Source: Lachnospiraceae bacterium (GTDB taxonomy: Bacteria > Bacillota > Clostridia > Lachnospirales > Lachnospiraceae). From it: DNA of 64,000 nucleotides. Shown here piece by piece: positions 28,255 to 36,549 of this stretch (positions are counted from its first letter, which is position 1; each line of letters starts with the position of its first letter). The notes below the pieces were generated by a model. It ran no database searches. It worked only from the letters and a program-made list of their open reading frames with translations, and had not been told where the DNA came from. The translations under genes were made by a program, and so were the position numbers. The DNA lies in contig JAFXQK010000079.1 of the NCBI GenBank assembly GCA_017527205.1, positions 1 through 64,000 of the forward strand. Reading direction: 5' to 3'.

Positions 28255-30189
28255 ATGCCCAAGAATCGTATAGATGATAAGTTTATTCAGGATTTTTTTC
28301 AGATCGGCGATGGTGAGGAAGATCGTCAGGAGATCGAGGAGATTAAGAAAAAGCTAAAGCGTCAGCAATTCGAAAACGGCAAGGACATCTGTGTCATTGA
28401 CGGAGAGCCGGACTGCATGTACTTCCTTGAAACGGGAACTGCCATCGTGCTGAGCCGCGAGGGTGAGCAGATCAATATCATGCACGAGGGACAGTACTTT
28501 GGCGAGTATGGCGTTTTGTCAAAGCAAAAGAGACTTTCGACCGTGCGCTCCCTTGGACGCACCATTGTCTATCGACTGGATGCAGATGACATGATGAGCA
28601 TTCTTGCAAAGCATCCGGAGGTTTACGGCGAGCTGATGAAGCGCGTGTATGGACAGGTGTCTGGCAAGCATTCCCAGATTCTTGCACTGTCAGGAATGCG
28701 TAAGGGTATTTTGCAGCACCCTTCGAACCAAACGCCGCTTTCCAAGCGCCGCATGGTCATCCAGTATGGCATTCTTGCCCTGATCTATATCCTGTGCTGG
28801 ATTTTGATCCCAAAGGATGCAATTGGACCTGTTTTTTTGGCACCCTTAGCACTCATGCTGATTTACGTGCTTGTGACCAAGCGTACGATGGAATCGCTGA
28901 TTGTGTCGATCATGCTGGCAGCCCTTTTGATCTATCGAAAAGGTATTTCCGCCAGCTTTGTGGACGGCATGATCGAGTCCATGATGGCATATGACAATGC
29001 ATGGACGGTGTATGTCATGGCGTTGATGGGCAGTGTCGTCCAGCTGATCGAAGCCTCGGGTGCGGTGACGGCCTTCAAAAAGCTCGCGGACAGCAAGGTC
29101 AAGAGTCAGCGCGGCATGATGCTGACAGCCTACGGCATTATGGCGGTGACCTGTATCGATGATGGCCTGAATATGGCCTGTGCGGCGAACTCAACGAACG
29201 CGGTTGCAAAGGAACAGGCACTTCCGAGAGAGAAAACATCCCTGCTCTATAGCTTATTGCCAACAGTGCTGAGCTCCTTCATCCCCATTTCCCTTTGGGG
29301 CATCTATGTCATTGGTACGCTTACGGCATCCGTGAAGGATAATACCATGGGAGTGTTCTGCCAGTCCATACCCTTTAACTTTTTCTCTATTTTGGTTGTT
29401 ATCTGTATGCTGCTTTACTGCTTTGGGAAGCTTCCGCTCACGGAAAGACTGAAGGAAGCAGACAGGCGCGTGAAGGAAGGCGGCAGGCTATGGCCGGATG
29501 GCTCTGAAAAATATTTGAGCCTGAACGAGCCTGAGATGTGGGGCAAGATCATGAATATCATGCTCCCCATTTTGGTATTAGCTGTTAGCTCCCTGCTCGT
29601 AAGCACCGTGATCGCCGGAAAGTTTATGGTGGATAGCGCAGTGGGACTGACCGTGACACTGATCTTCATGTTCCTCCTGTACTGCTGGCAGGGCTTGATG
29701 ACGCCCGAGCAGTTTATGGAGCATTTAATTGTGGGTATCGCAAACTCAACTCTGCCGATTGTCCTTTACCTTTTTACGATTTGCTTTTCTACGCTTCTTA
29801 GCACGCTTCAGCTGACGGAGTACTTTTCGGATGCCGTGGAAGCGTTTGGCAGGTTTGGTCCCATCTTTCCGATGGTGATGTTTGTGCTTCCCATGTTCCT
29901 GACGGTGGCGCTTGGTTCCTCCTGGTCCATGTACGCAATCGTCTTCCCGATTGCCATTCATTTTGCACCGCTCCTTGGCGTGAACATGGCGCTTTGTATC
30001 GGTGCCATCGCCGGTGCCGGCATTGCGGGAGAGAAGAACTGCATGTTTACGGCGGACAGCATGAATGTCGGAACCGCCATCGGTTGTAATCCTCGGATCG
30101 TTCGCAAGGTTCGCATGAAGTACAGCTTTGTCATTACGGGAATTTCTGCCGTTCTGTACCTGATTGCAGGCTTTATCTTTAGAGCTTAG
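28255..30189 (+). CDS. Cyclic-nucleotide-binding domain fused to NhaC-type antiporter
   Basis: The 644-residue protein begins with a CRP-like cNMP-binding domain (about 25-150). Its phosphate-binding cassette reads FGEYGVLSKQKRLSTV, with the FGE at 82-84 and Arg93 in the usual ligand position. Residues 165-644 form about twelve helices of an NhaC-type ion antiporter or organic-acid transporter (DDGLNMACAANSTN, SSWSMYAIVFPIAIHFAP, AGAGIAGEKNCMFTADS). The fusion suggests transport gated directly by a cyclic nucleotide. The ATG at 28255 follows GCGGAGGG. Confidence 0.82.
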   Translation: MPKNRIDDKFIQDFFQIGDGEEDRQEIEEIKKKLKRQQFENGKDICVIDGEPDCMYFLETGTAIVLSREGEQINIMHEGQYFGEYGVLSKQKRLSTVRSLGRTIVYRLDADDMMSILAKHPEVYGELMKRVYGQVSGKHSQILALSGMRKGILQHPSNQTPLSKRRMVIQYGILALIYILCWILIPKDAIGPVFLAPLALMLIYVLVTKRTMESLIVSIMLAALLIYRKGISASFVDGMIESMMAYDNAWTVYVMALMGSVVQLIEASGAVTAFKKLADSKVKSQRGMMLTAYGIMAVTCIDDGLNMACAANSTNAVAKEQALPREKTSLLYSLLPTVLSSFIPISLWGIYVIGTLTASVKDNTMGVFCQSIPFNFFSILVVICMLLYCFGKLPLTERLKEADRRVKEGGRLWPDGSEKYLSLNEPEMWGKIMNIMLPILVLAVSSLLVSTVIAGKFMVDSAVGLTVTLIFMFLLYCWQGLMTPEQFMEHLIVGIANSTLPIVLYLFTICFSTLLSTLQLTEYFSDAVEAFGRFGPIFPMVMFVLPMFLTVALGSSWSMYAIVFPIAIHFAPLLGVNMALCIGAIAGAGIAGEKNCMFTADSMNVGTAIGCNPRIVRKVRMKYSFVITGISAVLYLIAGFIFRA

Positions 30190-30222
30190 CAGGGACGTGG
30201 AATCTTTCCCTTCAGGAATGTC

Positions 30223-30795
30223 ATGGCTTTGGAGGGAAGAATTGCTGAAAAGGGAATGAATGCCAATATGGAGAAGGATAGGAAGACTGTCACTGCAAAA
30301 AAGTCGCGAAGGTCATCTGTTAAAACAACCAGGCCTGGTGAGGCGCGGCATTATAACATGCAGCAGATCAAGAGCAAGGATACCTCGATCGAGTTAAAGC
30401 TTCGCAAGGCCTTGTGGAACAAAGGCTATCGATATCGCAAGAATCTGCGGACGCTTCCGGGCTCACCCGACATTGTTCTGACGAAGTACAAGATCGCGAT
30501 CTTCTGTGACAGCGAATTCTTTCACGGAAAGGATTGGGAGGTTCTAAAGCCCCAGTTAGAACGCGGAAACAATGCCCAGTTTTGGATCGACAAGATTACG
30601 AGAACTAAGACCCGTGATGATGAGGCGAATAAAAAGCTTCTGTATATGGGCTGGACCGTGATCCGCTTTTGGGGCAAGGATATCCTAAAGGACGTAGAGA
30701 ACTGCGTAAAGGTTGTGGAGGAAACTATTTTCGACAAGGAGATGGCGGAGATTTCCGAAGAAAGTGATTTTGATGCAGATCCATCTGGCCAATGA
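30223..30795 (+). CDS. vsr: Very-short-patch-repair (Vsr) endonuclease homologue
   Basis: The 190-residue protein matches Vsr from MQQIKSKDTSIELKLRKAL through LPGSPDIVLTKYKIAIFCD, EFFHGKDW and LGWTVIRFWGKDI. The catalytic Asp is D83 in the PD motif, and H101 follows. Vsr nicks next to T:G mismatches created by deamination of 5-methylcytosine, and usually sits beside a cytosine methyltransferase, but none is visible here. The N-terminal 40 residues are basic and variable; later starts at 30256 or 30268 are possible. Confidence 0.85.
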   Translation: MALEGRIAEKGMNANMEKDRKTVTAKKSRRSSVKTTRPGEARHYNMQQIKSKDTSIELKLRKALWNKGYRYRKNLRTLPGSPDIVLTKYKIAIFCDSEFFHGKDWEVLKPQLERGNNAQFWIDKITRTKTRDDEANKKLLYMGWTVIRFWGKDILKDVENCVKVVEETIFDKEMAEISEESDFDADPSGQ

Positions 30796-30848
30796 AGAGG
30801 AGCTTAAGGGTGCATACGGCCTGATTATGACCGCGCCTAAGAAATTCC

Positions 30849-30877
30849 TTGATAAGCTTATGTTTTTCGCTTATAAT
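30849..30877 (+). promoter_or_regulatory. Promoter of the alpha/beta hydrolase gene
   Basis: TTGATA (30849-30854) and TATAAT (30872-30877) are 17 bases apart, a strong sigma-A promoter. Confidence 0.66.
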
Positions 30878-30894
30878 ATACTATTGCGAAGATG

Positions 30895-30918
30895 GTGCCG
30901 CGAGACTCTTTGCGGCAC
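30895..30918 (+). other. 5' hairpin of the hydrolase transcript
   Basis: GTGCCGC (30895-30901) pairs with GCGGCAC (30912-30918) around a 10-base loop, starting about 10 bases after the predicted transcription start. A GC palindrome (GCGGGCCCGC) follows further down. Confidence 0.55.
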
Positions 30919-30969
30919 TTTCCGTTATGTTAGGAATGGGAGCGGGCCCGCCCGAATATAAATTGTGAT

Positions 30970-31746
30970 ATGAATATTGTTGTCAATGGATATAATATAA
31001 GCTATAAAATCTCCGGAAGCGGCGAGGAGACCGTGGTGATGCTCCAGGGCTGGGGCACGCATCTTGGCATGTATGACTCCGTGGCCGCGGCCATCAATGA
31101 GAAGTACCGTTTTGTCCAGTTTGACCTGCCGGGTTTTGGCGCCAGCGATGAGCCGAGAGAGGCATGGAACGTGGATGCATACGCGGACTTCTTTTTGCAA
31201 TTTATGGAGGCACTTGGAATCAAGAAGGCAGCTCTTATCGGACATTCCTATGGAGGTCGCGTGATCATTAAGCTTGCGGCGCGGGAGAACCTGCCCTTTG
31301 AAATTACGAGAATTGTCCTGATCGACAGCGCAGGGATCCTGCCCAAGAAAACCTTTTCTCAAAAGGTCAGAATTCGAAAGTATAAGATGCTAAAGGGGAT
31401 CTTGAACATGAAGGTCATTTATGCGCTCTTCCCGGAGCTGATCGATGACTGGCGGAATCGTCAGGGCTCTGCAGATTACCGTGCGGCATCGCCCATGATG
31501 CGAAAATGTCTTGTCATGGCGGTGAACGAGGATCTGACCGGCCTGCTTCCAAAGATCAAGCAGGAAACGCTCCTCATCTGGGGGGACAAGGACACGGCAA
31601 CGCCAATTACCGACGCAAAAATCATGGAAGAGAAGATTCAGGGTTCTGGATTAGCCGTGCTTTCGGGCGCGGGACATTTTTCCTTCCTCGAGCAGCCGCA
31701 GATTTTCCGCAATATCATGCGAACCTATTTTGAAGTGAAGCCTTGA
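30970..31746 (+). CDS. Alpha/beta-fold hydrolase
   Basis: The 258-residue protein has the nucleophile elbow GHSYGG (Ser93), the acid in WGDKDTATP and the His in GAGHFSFLEQP, so the triad is complete. The oxyanion region is LQGWGTHLGMYD. Substrate unknown; ester or C-C bond hydrolases both occur in this group. The ATG at 30970 lacks a clear ribosome binding site. It is followed 101 bp later by the MurF-like gene. Confidence 0.83.
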   Translation: MNIVVNGYNISYKISGSGEETVVMLQGWGTHLGMYDSVAAAINEKYRFVQFDLPGFGASDEPREAWNVDAYADFFLQFMEALGIKKAALIGHSYGGRVIIKLAARENLPFEITRIVLIDSAGILPKKTFSQKVRIRKYKMLKGILNMKVIYALFPELIDDWRNRQGSADYRAASPMMRKCLVMAVNEDLTGLLPKIKQETLLIWGDKDTATPITDAKIMEEKIQGSGLAVLSGAGHFSFLEQPQIFRNIMRTYFEVKP

Positions 31747-31847
31747 CGGCATTGGCACGTGTGTGAGTGAATCCTTAACCACCGGTGAAAAAAGAAATCC
31801 GATATGGGTGGTTTGCAACTTCCAAACCATGGAGGCAGTAAGTAATT

Positions 31848-33635
31848 ATGATCTTTCGAACTATCATCGCAGCAGCTTTGGCCATCCCAGCCTACTGCTA
31901 CGCCCTAAGATACAACATGCATATGTTCCAGCTCAATGGATACAAGAACGACGAGCATCCGAAGTGGCTTCGGAAGAATCTTCGGCAGCAGTGGCTTCTT
32001 GTATTTACTGGCGTTTTGGGAATTCTTAGAGTCCTTGCGAGCTTCATCCCGAATGGGATTGGGCGAGGCATCGCTTTATGGACGACGGACATATTGACCA
32101 TCCTGACGCTTCTTTTGGTACGCCTCGTGTATCGCGCGATGAAACGCCTAAATACCAAGTCTAAATTTAACTATACGCCCCGCGTAAAGCGCATGATTAC
32201 GACGATTGTCGTCATGACTGCAATTGCGATCTTAATAAGTCTCCTCGTACCGGTGCTTTTGGAAAAGAAAGCGTCCGGCAGCGGAATCCTTGACGTGATT
32301 ACGAGTTGGAGCTTGTTTTCCGATGACGCGCAGGCTGGCTTTCCAGGTTTCCTGACCGGGGTTTTCTTATTGCTGATTTCACTCCAGCTTGTATTCAACA
32401 TGATTTCGAACGTGATCAACAAACCCATCGAAAAGGGCGTGAACCAGCACTATATCAACGATGCAAAAAGAATCCTAAAGAGCGTGCCTGGCCTGCAGAT
32501 CATAGGTGTTACGGGTAGCTACGGAAAGACGAGCGTCAAGTTTTATCTGCAGACGCTGTTGCAGGGCAAATATAACGTACTTGTGACGCCTGAGAGCTAT
32601 AATACCCCCATGGGCATTGTAAAGACGATCCGTGGGTCGTTAAAGCCCACGCATGAGATTTTTATCTGTGAGATGGGTGCGCGTCACGTCGGTGACATCA
32701 AGGAGGACACGGACATCGTCCATCCTCACCATGGCGTTATCACCTCCGTTGGCCCGCAGCACCTCGAGACCTTTCACAGCATGGAGAACATCCAGAAGAC
32801 CAAGTTTGAACTGGCGGATTGTCTGCCTGAGGGTGGCAAGCTCTTTCTGAATGGCGATAACGAATATATTCAGCAGCAAGCAAAGCTCTACAAAAATAAG
32901 TTTTTCTATTACTCCGACATCGAGACGGGTACAAACCGAAGCGCGGATTCTGACAAAGCAAAGACTGACAACGCAGAGGTGGACAGGGCGGAGGATCCTG
33001 CCGTACATCATTCTACGGAAGCAGAGCGTGCTGCGGGATACTGTGCCAAGGATATCGCGGTTTCCCAAATGGGCACGGAATTTACCGTGACGACGCCAAA
33101 TGGTGAGGAAGAACGCTTCCAGATGAAGCTGGTCGGAGCGCACAACGTCATCAATGTGGTCGGAGCAATCTCAGTGGCACATCAGTTTGGCATGTCCCTA
33201 AAAGAGCTCAAGATCCCCGTGCGCCGCATTCAACCCGTGGAGCACCGCATGCAGATGCGTGAGCAGGGAAACGTCACCATCATTGATGACGCATATAATT
33301 CCAATCCCGTTGGCTCCAAGGCAGCCGTGGAGACCCTTGCCATGTTTGACGGCATTCGCATTCTGGTAACGCCTGGCATGGTAGAGCTTGGCAAGAAGGA
33401 AGAAGAATACAATTATAAGTTTGGAACCTATGCGGCAGATTGCTGTGATTATATTCTGATCGTCGGAAAGAAGAACCGCGAAGCTATCCGCGCAGGCGTC
33501 CTTAGCAAGAACTTCCCTGAGGAGAAATGCATTTGCGTCGACAAGCTAGAGGATGCGATGGCCTACGCCTATTCCATCAAGGGGCAGGGACATAAGTATA
33601 TCCTGCTGGAGAATGACCTCCCTGACAACTACTAA
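31848..33635 (+). CDS. Membrane-anchored MurF-like Mur ligase
   Basis: The 595-residue protein has an N-terminal membrane region (four or five helices, residues 1-190) and then a MurF-type ligase. The ATP loop is GVTGSYGKTS (220-229), with EMGARHVGDI, HLETFHS and the C-terminal DDAYNSNPVGS. MurF adds D-Ala-D-Ala to the UDP-MurNAc peptide. A charged low-complexity insert of about 40 residues lies near residue 375. The membrane part is an addition to the usual 450-residue enzyme. Ddl and a VanX-like gene downstream fit this role. GGAGG lies 12 bases before the ATG. Confidence 0.84.
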   Translation: MIFRTIIAAALAIPAYCYALRYNMHMFQLNGYKNDEHPKWLRKNLRQQWLLVFTGVLGILRVLASFIPNGIGRGIALWTTDILTILTLLLVRLVYRAMKRLNTKSKFNYTPRVKRMITTIVVMTAIAILISLLVPVLLEKKASGSGILDVITSWSLFSDDAQAGFPGFLTGVFLLLISLQLVFNMISNVINKPIEKGVNQHYINDAKRILKSVPGLQIIGVTGSYGKTSVKFYLQTLLQGKYNVLVTPESYNTPMGIVKTIRGSLKPTHEIFICEMGARHVGDIKEDTDIVHPHHGVITSVGPQHLETFHSMENIQKTKFELADCLPEGGKLFLNGDNEYIQQQAKLYKNKFFYYSDIETGTNRSADSDKAKTDNAEVDRAEDPAVHHSTEAERAAGYCAKDIAVSQMGTEFTVTTPNGEEERFQMKLVGAHNVINVVGAISVAHQFGMSLKELKIPVRRIQPVEHRMQMREQGNVTIIDDAYNSNPVGSKAAVETLAMFDGIRILVTPGMVELGKKEEEYNYKFGTYAADCCDYILIVGKKNREAIRAGVLSKNFPEEKCICVDKLEDAMAYAYSIKGQGHKYILLENDLPDNY

Positions 33636-33746
33636 GCGAGTTCCATAACTGACAGGAAAGCAAAAGGCGACTTGCAGCATGGTTATGTGAGATAGGCTGA
33701 AAAAACAAATGGATGATTGAATCATGACATGAAGGTGACAGAAGAA

Positions 33747-34475
33747 ATGGTTGATGAAGCAAGGGATGAGAAAGCCCAAGATGAGCTTGCATGGGTGCCC
33801 TTAAAAACAGAGCATCTTGTGCGAGATCGATGGATCGATTTCCGCAGGGAAGAATATCTGATGCCGGATGGCACCACGTTTTCTCCCTTTTACAATTATA
33901 GCAAGCGGGATTACGCCGTGATTCTTGCCCGCGATGAGGAAGGAAAATACCTCTGCGTTAGGCAGTATCGTCATGGAATCCGCCAGGTTACCACGGAATT
34001 TGTGGCCGGCGGGCTGGAATACGCTACAGCTTCTCATGCGGACATGGGTGTGCTGAAGCATGTGGTAACCTCCGATGCAGATGTCGCCAGTCTGGGATGC
34101 ACGGGGATTGACGGAGAAAACCGCGAGACCATGAGAATACCGGAATTGCTCCCTGGCATGGAGGAGATTGTTTATGAAGATGCCTTGGATGCCGCAAAAC
34201 GCGAGCTGTTAGAAGAGACAGGCTATGTATCTGAGGAATGGGAGAAGCTGATTACCCTTCCCTCCCATGCAACCCTGTCGGATGATTACGTGCATGTATT
34301 TGTTGCAAAGCATTGTCACAGGGTATCTGGTCAGGAATTGGATGATACGGAATTCCTGAACGTGGTGCGCTTAACTGCACAAGAGCTGGAGGCGCGGATC
34401 ACCGAGGGAGAGTTTCAGCAAGCCGTTCACGTCATGGCGTGGTATATGGCTAAGGACAGGGGATTCCTCGCCTAA
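33747..34475 (+). CDS. Nudix hydrolase with internal insertion
   Basis: The 242-residue protein has the Nudix helix DALDAAKRELLEETGYV (residues 145-161), typical of ADP-ribose pyrophosphatases, and the earlier strand VTTEFVAGGLE. Normally about ten residues link that turn to the helix; here there are about 50, so the loop next to the active site is enlarged. Start: AGGTGA precedes the ATG at 33747, while in-frame starts at 33717 and 33729 are possible. It sits between MurF-like and Ddl genes without obvious functional link. Confidence 0.78.
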   Translation: MVDEARDEKAQDELAWVPLKTEHLVRDRWIDFRREEYLMPDGTTFSPFYNYSKRDYAVILARDEEGKYLCVRQYRHGIRQVTTEFVAGGLEYATASHADMGVLKHVVTSDADVASLGCTGIDGENRETMRIPELLPGMEEIVYEDALDAAKRELLEETGYVSEEWEKLITLPSHATLSDDYVHVFVAKHCHRVSGQELDDTEFLNVVRLTAQELEARITEGEFQQAVHVMAWYMAKDRGFLA

Positions 34476-34570
34476 AGTTTCAGTAAAGCCGTGCGAAACA
34501 AAAGAGTGAGAAATATATAAGTTGATCTCATTGAGAAAATTGACATGATAGAGGATGGAGGAAGTTTGAA

Positions 34571-35755
34571 ATGAAAACCAGAGTAGCATTAATGTTCGGC
34601 GGAAAGAGTGTGGAGCATGAGGTTTCCGTCATCTCCGGCATTCAGGCGTACCTGAGCATGGATACGGAGAAATATGAGGTGATTCCCGTATATTTGACCA
34701 AAAAGAATGAGATGTACGTGGGCGAGAAGATCGGACAGATCGAGTCCTACAAAAATATCGGGGAGCTTCTGAAAAACTCCCAGCGCGTGATCATGCTGAA
34801 TGAGAATGACAAGGTGTCTCTCGTGCCTCATCCTCCCAAGAAATTCGGCAAGAATACGCCGATCGACATCGACATTGTCTTTCCCGTGGTGCATGGCACG
34901 AATGTGGAGGACGGTGCGCTGCAGGGCTACTTTAAGACCCTTGGCGTCCCCTTTGTTGGCTGCGACGTAACGGCTTCTGCCATCGGTATGGATAAGTTCG
35001 TCATGAAGACCGTTTTGAAGGAGTATGACGTTCCCGTATTAGATGCAAGCTTGTACGTGCTTTCCGACTACGCCGACATGGAAGGTCTGATGGACAGGAT
35101 CGAGAAGAAGTTCGGTTATCCCGTGATCATCAAGCCGGTCAACCTTGGTTCCTCTGTTGGCATCAGTGTTGCAAAGACGCGTGTGGAGCTTGCCAATTCC
35201 ATTGATGATGCCTTCCGTTACAGTACGAAGATACTTGTGGAACATGCCATTTCCAGCCTTCGTGAGATCAACTGTGCGGTTCTTGGCGATGAGAATGAGG
35301 CCATGGCCTCTGAGTGCGAGGAGCCTTTGCATACCAAGGACATTTTAAGCTATGAGGATAAGTACGTAAGTAATGCAAAGGGAAGCGGTTCCAAGGGCAT
35401 GGCGAGCGTTGCCAGAAAGATTCCTGCTGACCTTACGCCCGAAAAGCGCGAGGAGGTGCGAGAGCTTGCCGTTAGATCCTTTAAGGCCCTTGGCTGCAAT
35501 GGCGTTGCAAGAATCGATTTCATGATCGATGAGGAGACAGGCAAGCTTTATTTCAATGAGATCAATACCATTCCGGGATCCCTTGCGTTCTACCTTTGGG
35601 AGCCCATCGGCATTCCCTACAAGGAGCTTCTTGACCGCATGATCCAGCTTGCTTTCAAGAGGCAGAGAACGGAAGGCGCCTTGACCTTTACCTTTGACAC
35701 GAACATCCTGAATTCTGCTAGCTTTGGCGGAAGCAAGGGCGGTGCAAAGCTGTAA
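34571..35755 (+). CDS. ddl: D-alanine--D-alanine ligase
   Basis: The 394-residue ATP-grasp enzyme joins two D-Ala for peptidoglycan. Visible are MFGGKSVEHEVSVISG at the N-terminus, HGTNVEDGALQGY, IIKPVNLGSSVGIS, the omega-loop Tyr in SYEDKYVSN, and NEINTIPGS. The Tyr in the loop and the lack of VanA-type replacements favour D-Ala-D-Ala as product. GGAGGAAG precedes the ATG. Confidence 0.93.
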   Translation: MKTRVALMFGGKSVEHEVSVISGIQAYLSMDTEKYEVIPVYLTKKNEMYVGEKIGQIESYKNIGELLKNSQRVIMLNENDKVSLVPHPPKKFGKNTPIDIDIVFPVVHGTNVEDGALQGYFKTLGVPFVGCDVTASAIGMDKFVMKTVLKEYDVPVLDASLYVLSDYADMEGLMDRIEKKFGYPVIIKPVNLGSSVGISVAKTRVELANSIDDAFRYSTKILVEHAISSLREINCAVLGDENEAMASECEEPLHTKDILSYEDKYVSNAKGSGSKGMASVARKIPADLTPEKREEVRELAVRSFKALGCNGVARIDFMIDEETGKLYFNEINTIPGSLAFYLWEPIGIPYKELLDRMIQLAFKRQRTEGALTFTFDTNILNSASFGGSKGGAKL

Positions 35756-35805
35756 ACGATAGGGAGCTAGATGGTTCAAATAGCGATGCATAAGGAGGCG
35801 GTAAC

Positions 35806-36549
35806 ATGAAAAAAATACCGCACGTGGAAGATCCTGCAAGATATGAACGACAGGAATTCCGTGATTCGGTTTTTATGGAGATCGTTTCTAATGATAGAAT
35901 CGACGTACAAATGCAATATCCGATCTTAGGCATGAAGCATGCGGAACAGCAGTGCCTTTTGCGGAAGGAAGCGGCAGAAAGACTTTACAAGGCGGCTGAA
36001 AAGCTTCCTGCGGGCTTTCGTTTTCGCATTTGGGATGCGTGGCGTCCCTTTGCGCTGCAACATGAGCTATATGAGGCATATTCGAAAGACATTATCAAGG
36101 ATTTTCATTTAGAGAATTCTTCCAGGGAAGAAAGAGAGGCCGTGATCCGAGGCTTTGTTTCAGATCCTATTTCTGACAGAGAAATCCCGCCAGTCCATAC
36201 CACCGGCGGAGCCATCGACCTGACCATCCTCGGCGAAGATGGCAAGGAGCTGGAGATGGGAACGGGCTTTGATGCCTTTACAGATAAGACCAGAACGGAT
36301 TTCTTCGAGCAGGATCTTACCTGGCAAGGTACGGAGTCGATCTGGCAGATCCGAGAAAACAGAAGGCTGCTATACGGAGTCATGACAAGCGCAGGTTTTA
36401 CAAACCTTCCGTCCGAATGGTGGCATTACGATTTTGGAGATCGCTTTTGGGCGTACTATAACGGGAAAGCATCCATCTATAGAGGCGTATTTACGAAGGA
36501 GGAACTAAGGAGCAATGGAGAAACAGGCAGAGGGAAAGAAGATCAATGA
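35806..36549 (+). CDS. D-alanyl-D-alanine dipeptidase (VanX/M15D family)
   Basis: The 247-residue zinc peptidase cleaves free D-Ala-D-Ala. Zinc ligands are His131 and Asp138 in HTTGGAIDL and His207 in EWWHYDFG, with Glu204 as base; WDAWRPF holds the conserved Arg. AAGGAGG precedes the ATG. It follows ddl by 50 bp, so the ligase and the enzyme that destroys its product are probably co-transcribed. No vanA or vanH is present, so this points to D-Ala recycling or wall turnover and does not by itself indicate glycopeptide resistance. Confidence 0.88.
   Translation: MKKIPHVEDPARYERQEFRDSVFMEIVSNDRIDVQMQYPILGMKHAEQQCLLRKEAAERLYKAAEKLPAGFRFRIWDAWRPFALQHELYEAYSKDIIKDFHLENSSREEREAVIRGFVSDPISDREIPPVHTTGGAIDLTILGEDGKELEMGTGFDAFTDKTRTDFFEQDLTWQGTESIWQIRENRRLLYGVMTSAGFTNLPSEWWHYDFGDRFWAYYNGKASIYRGVFTKEELRSNGETGRGKEDQ

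Noticed and set aside
34571-36549. Vancomycin resistance cluster
   Set aside because: The ligase has D-Ala-D-Ala features (omega-loop Tyr), and no VanA/B-type ligase, VanH or VanRS is present.
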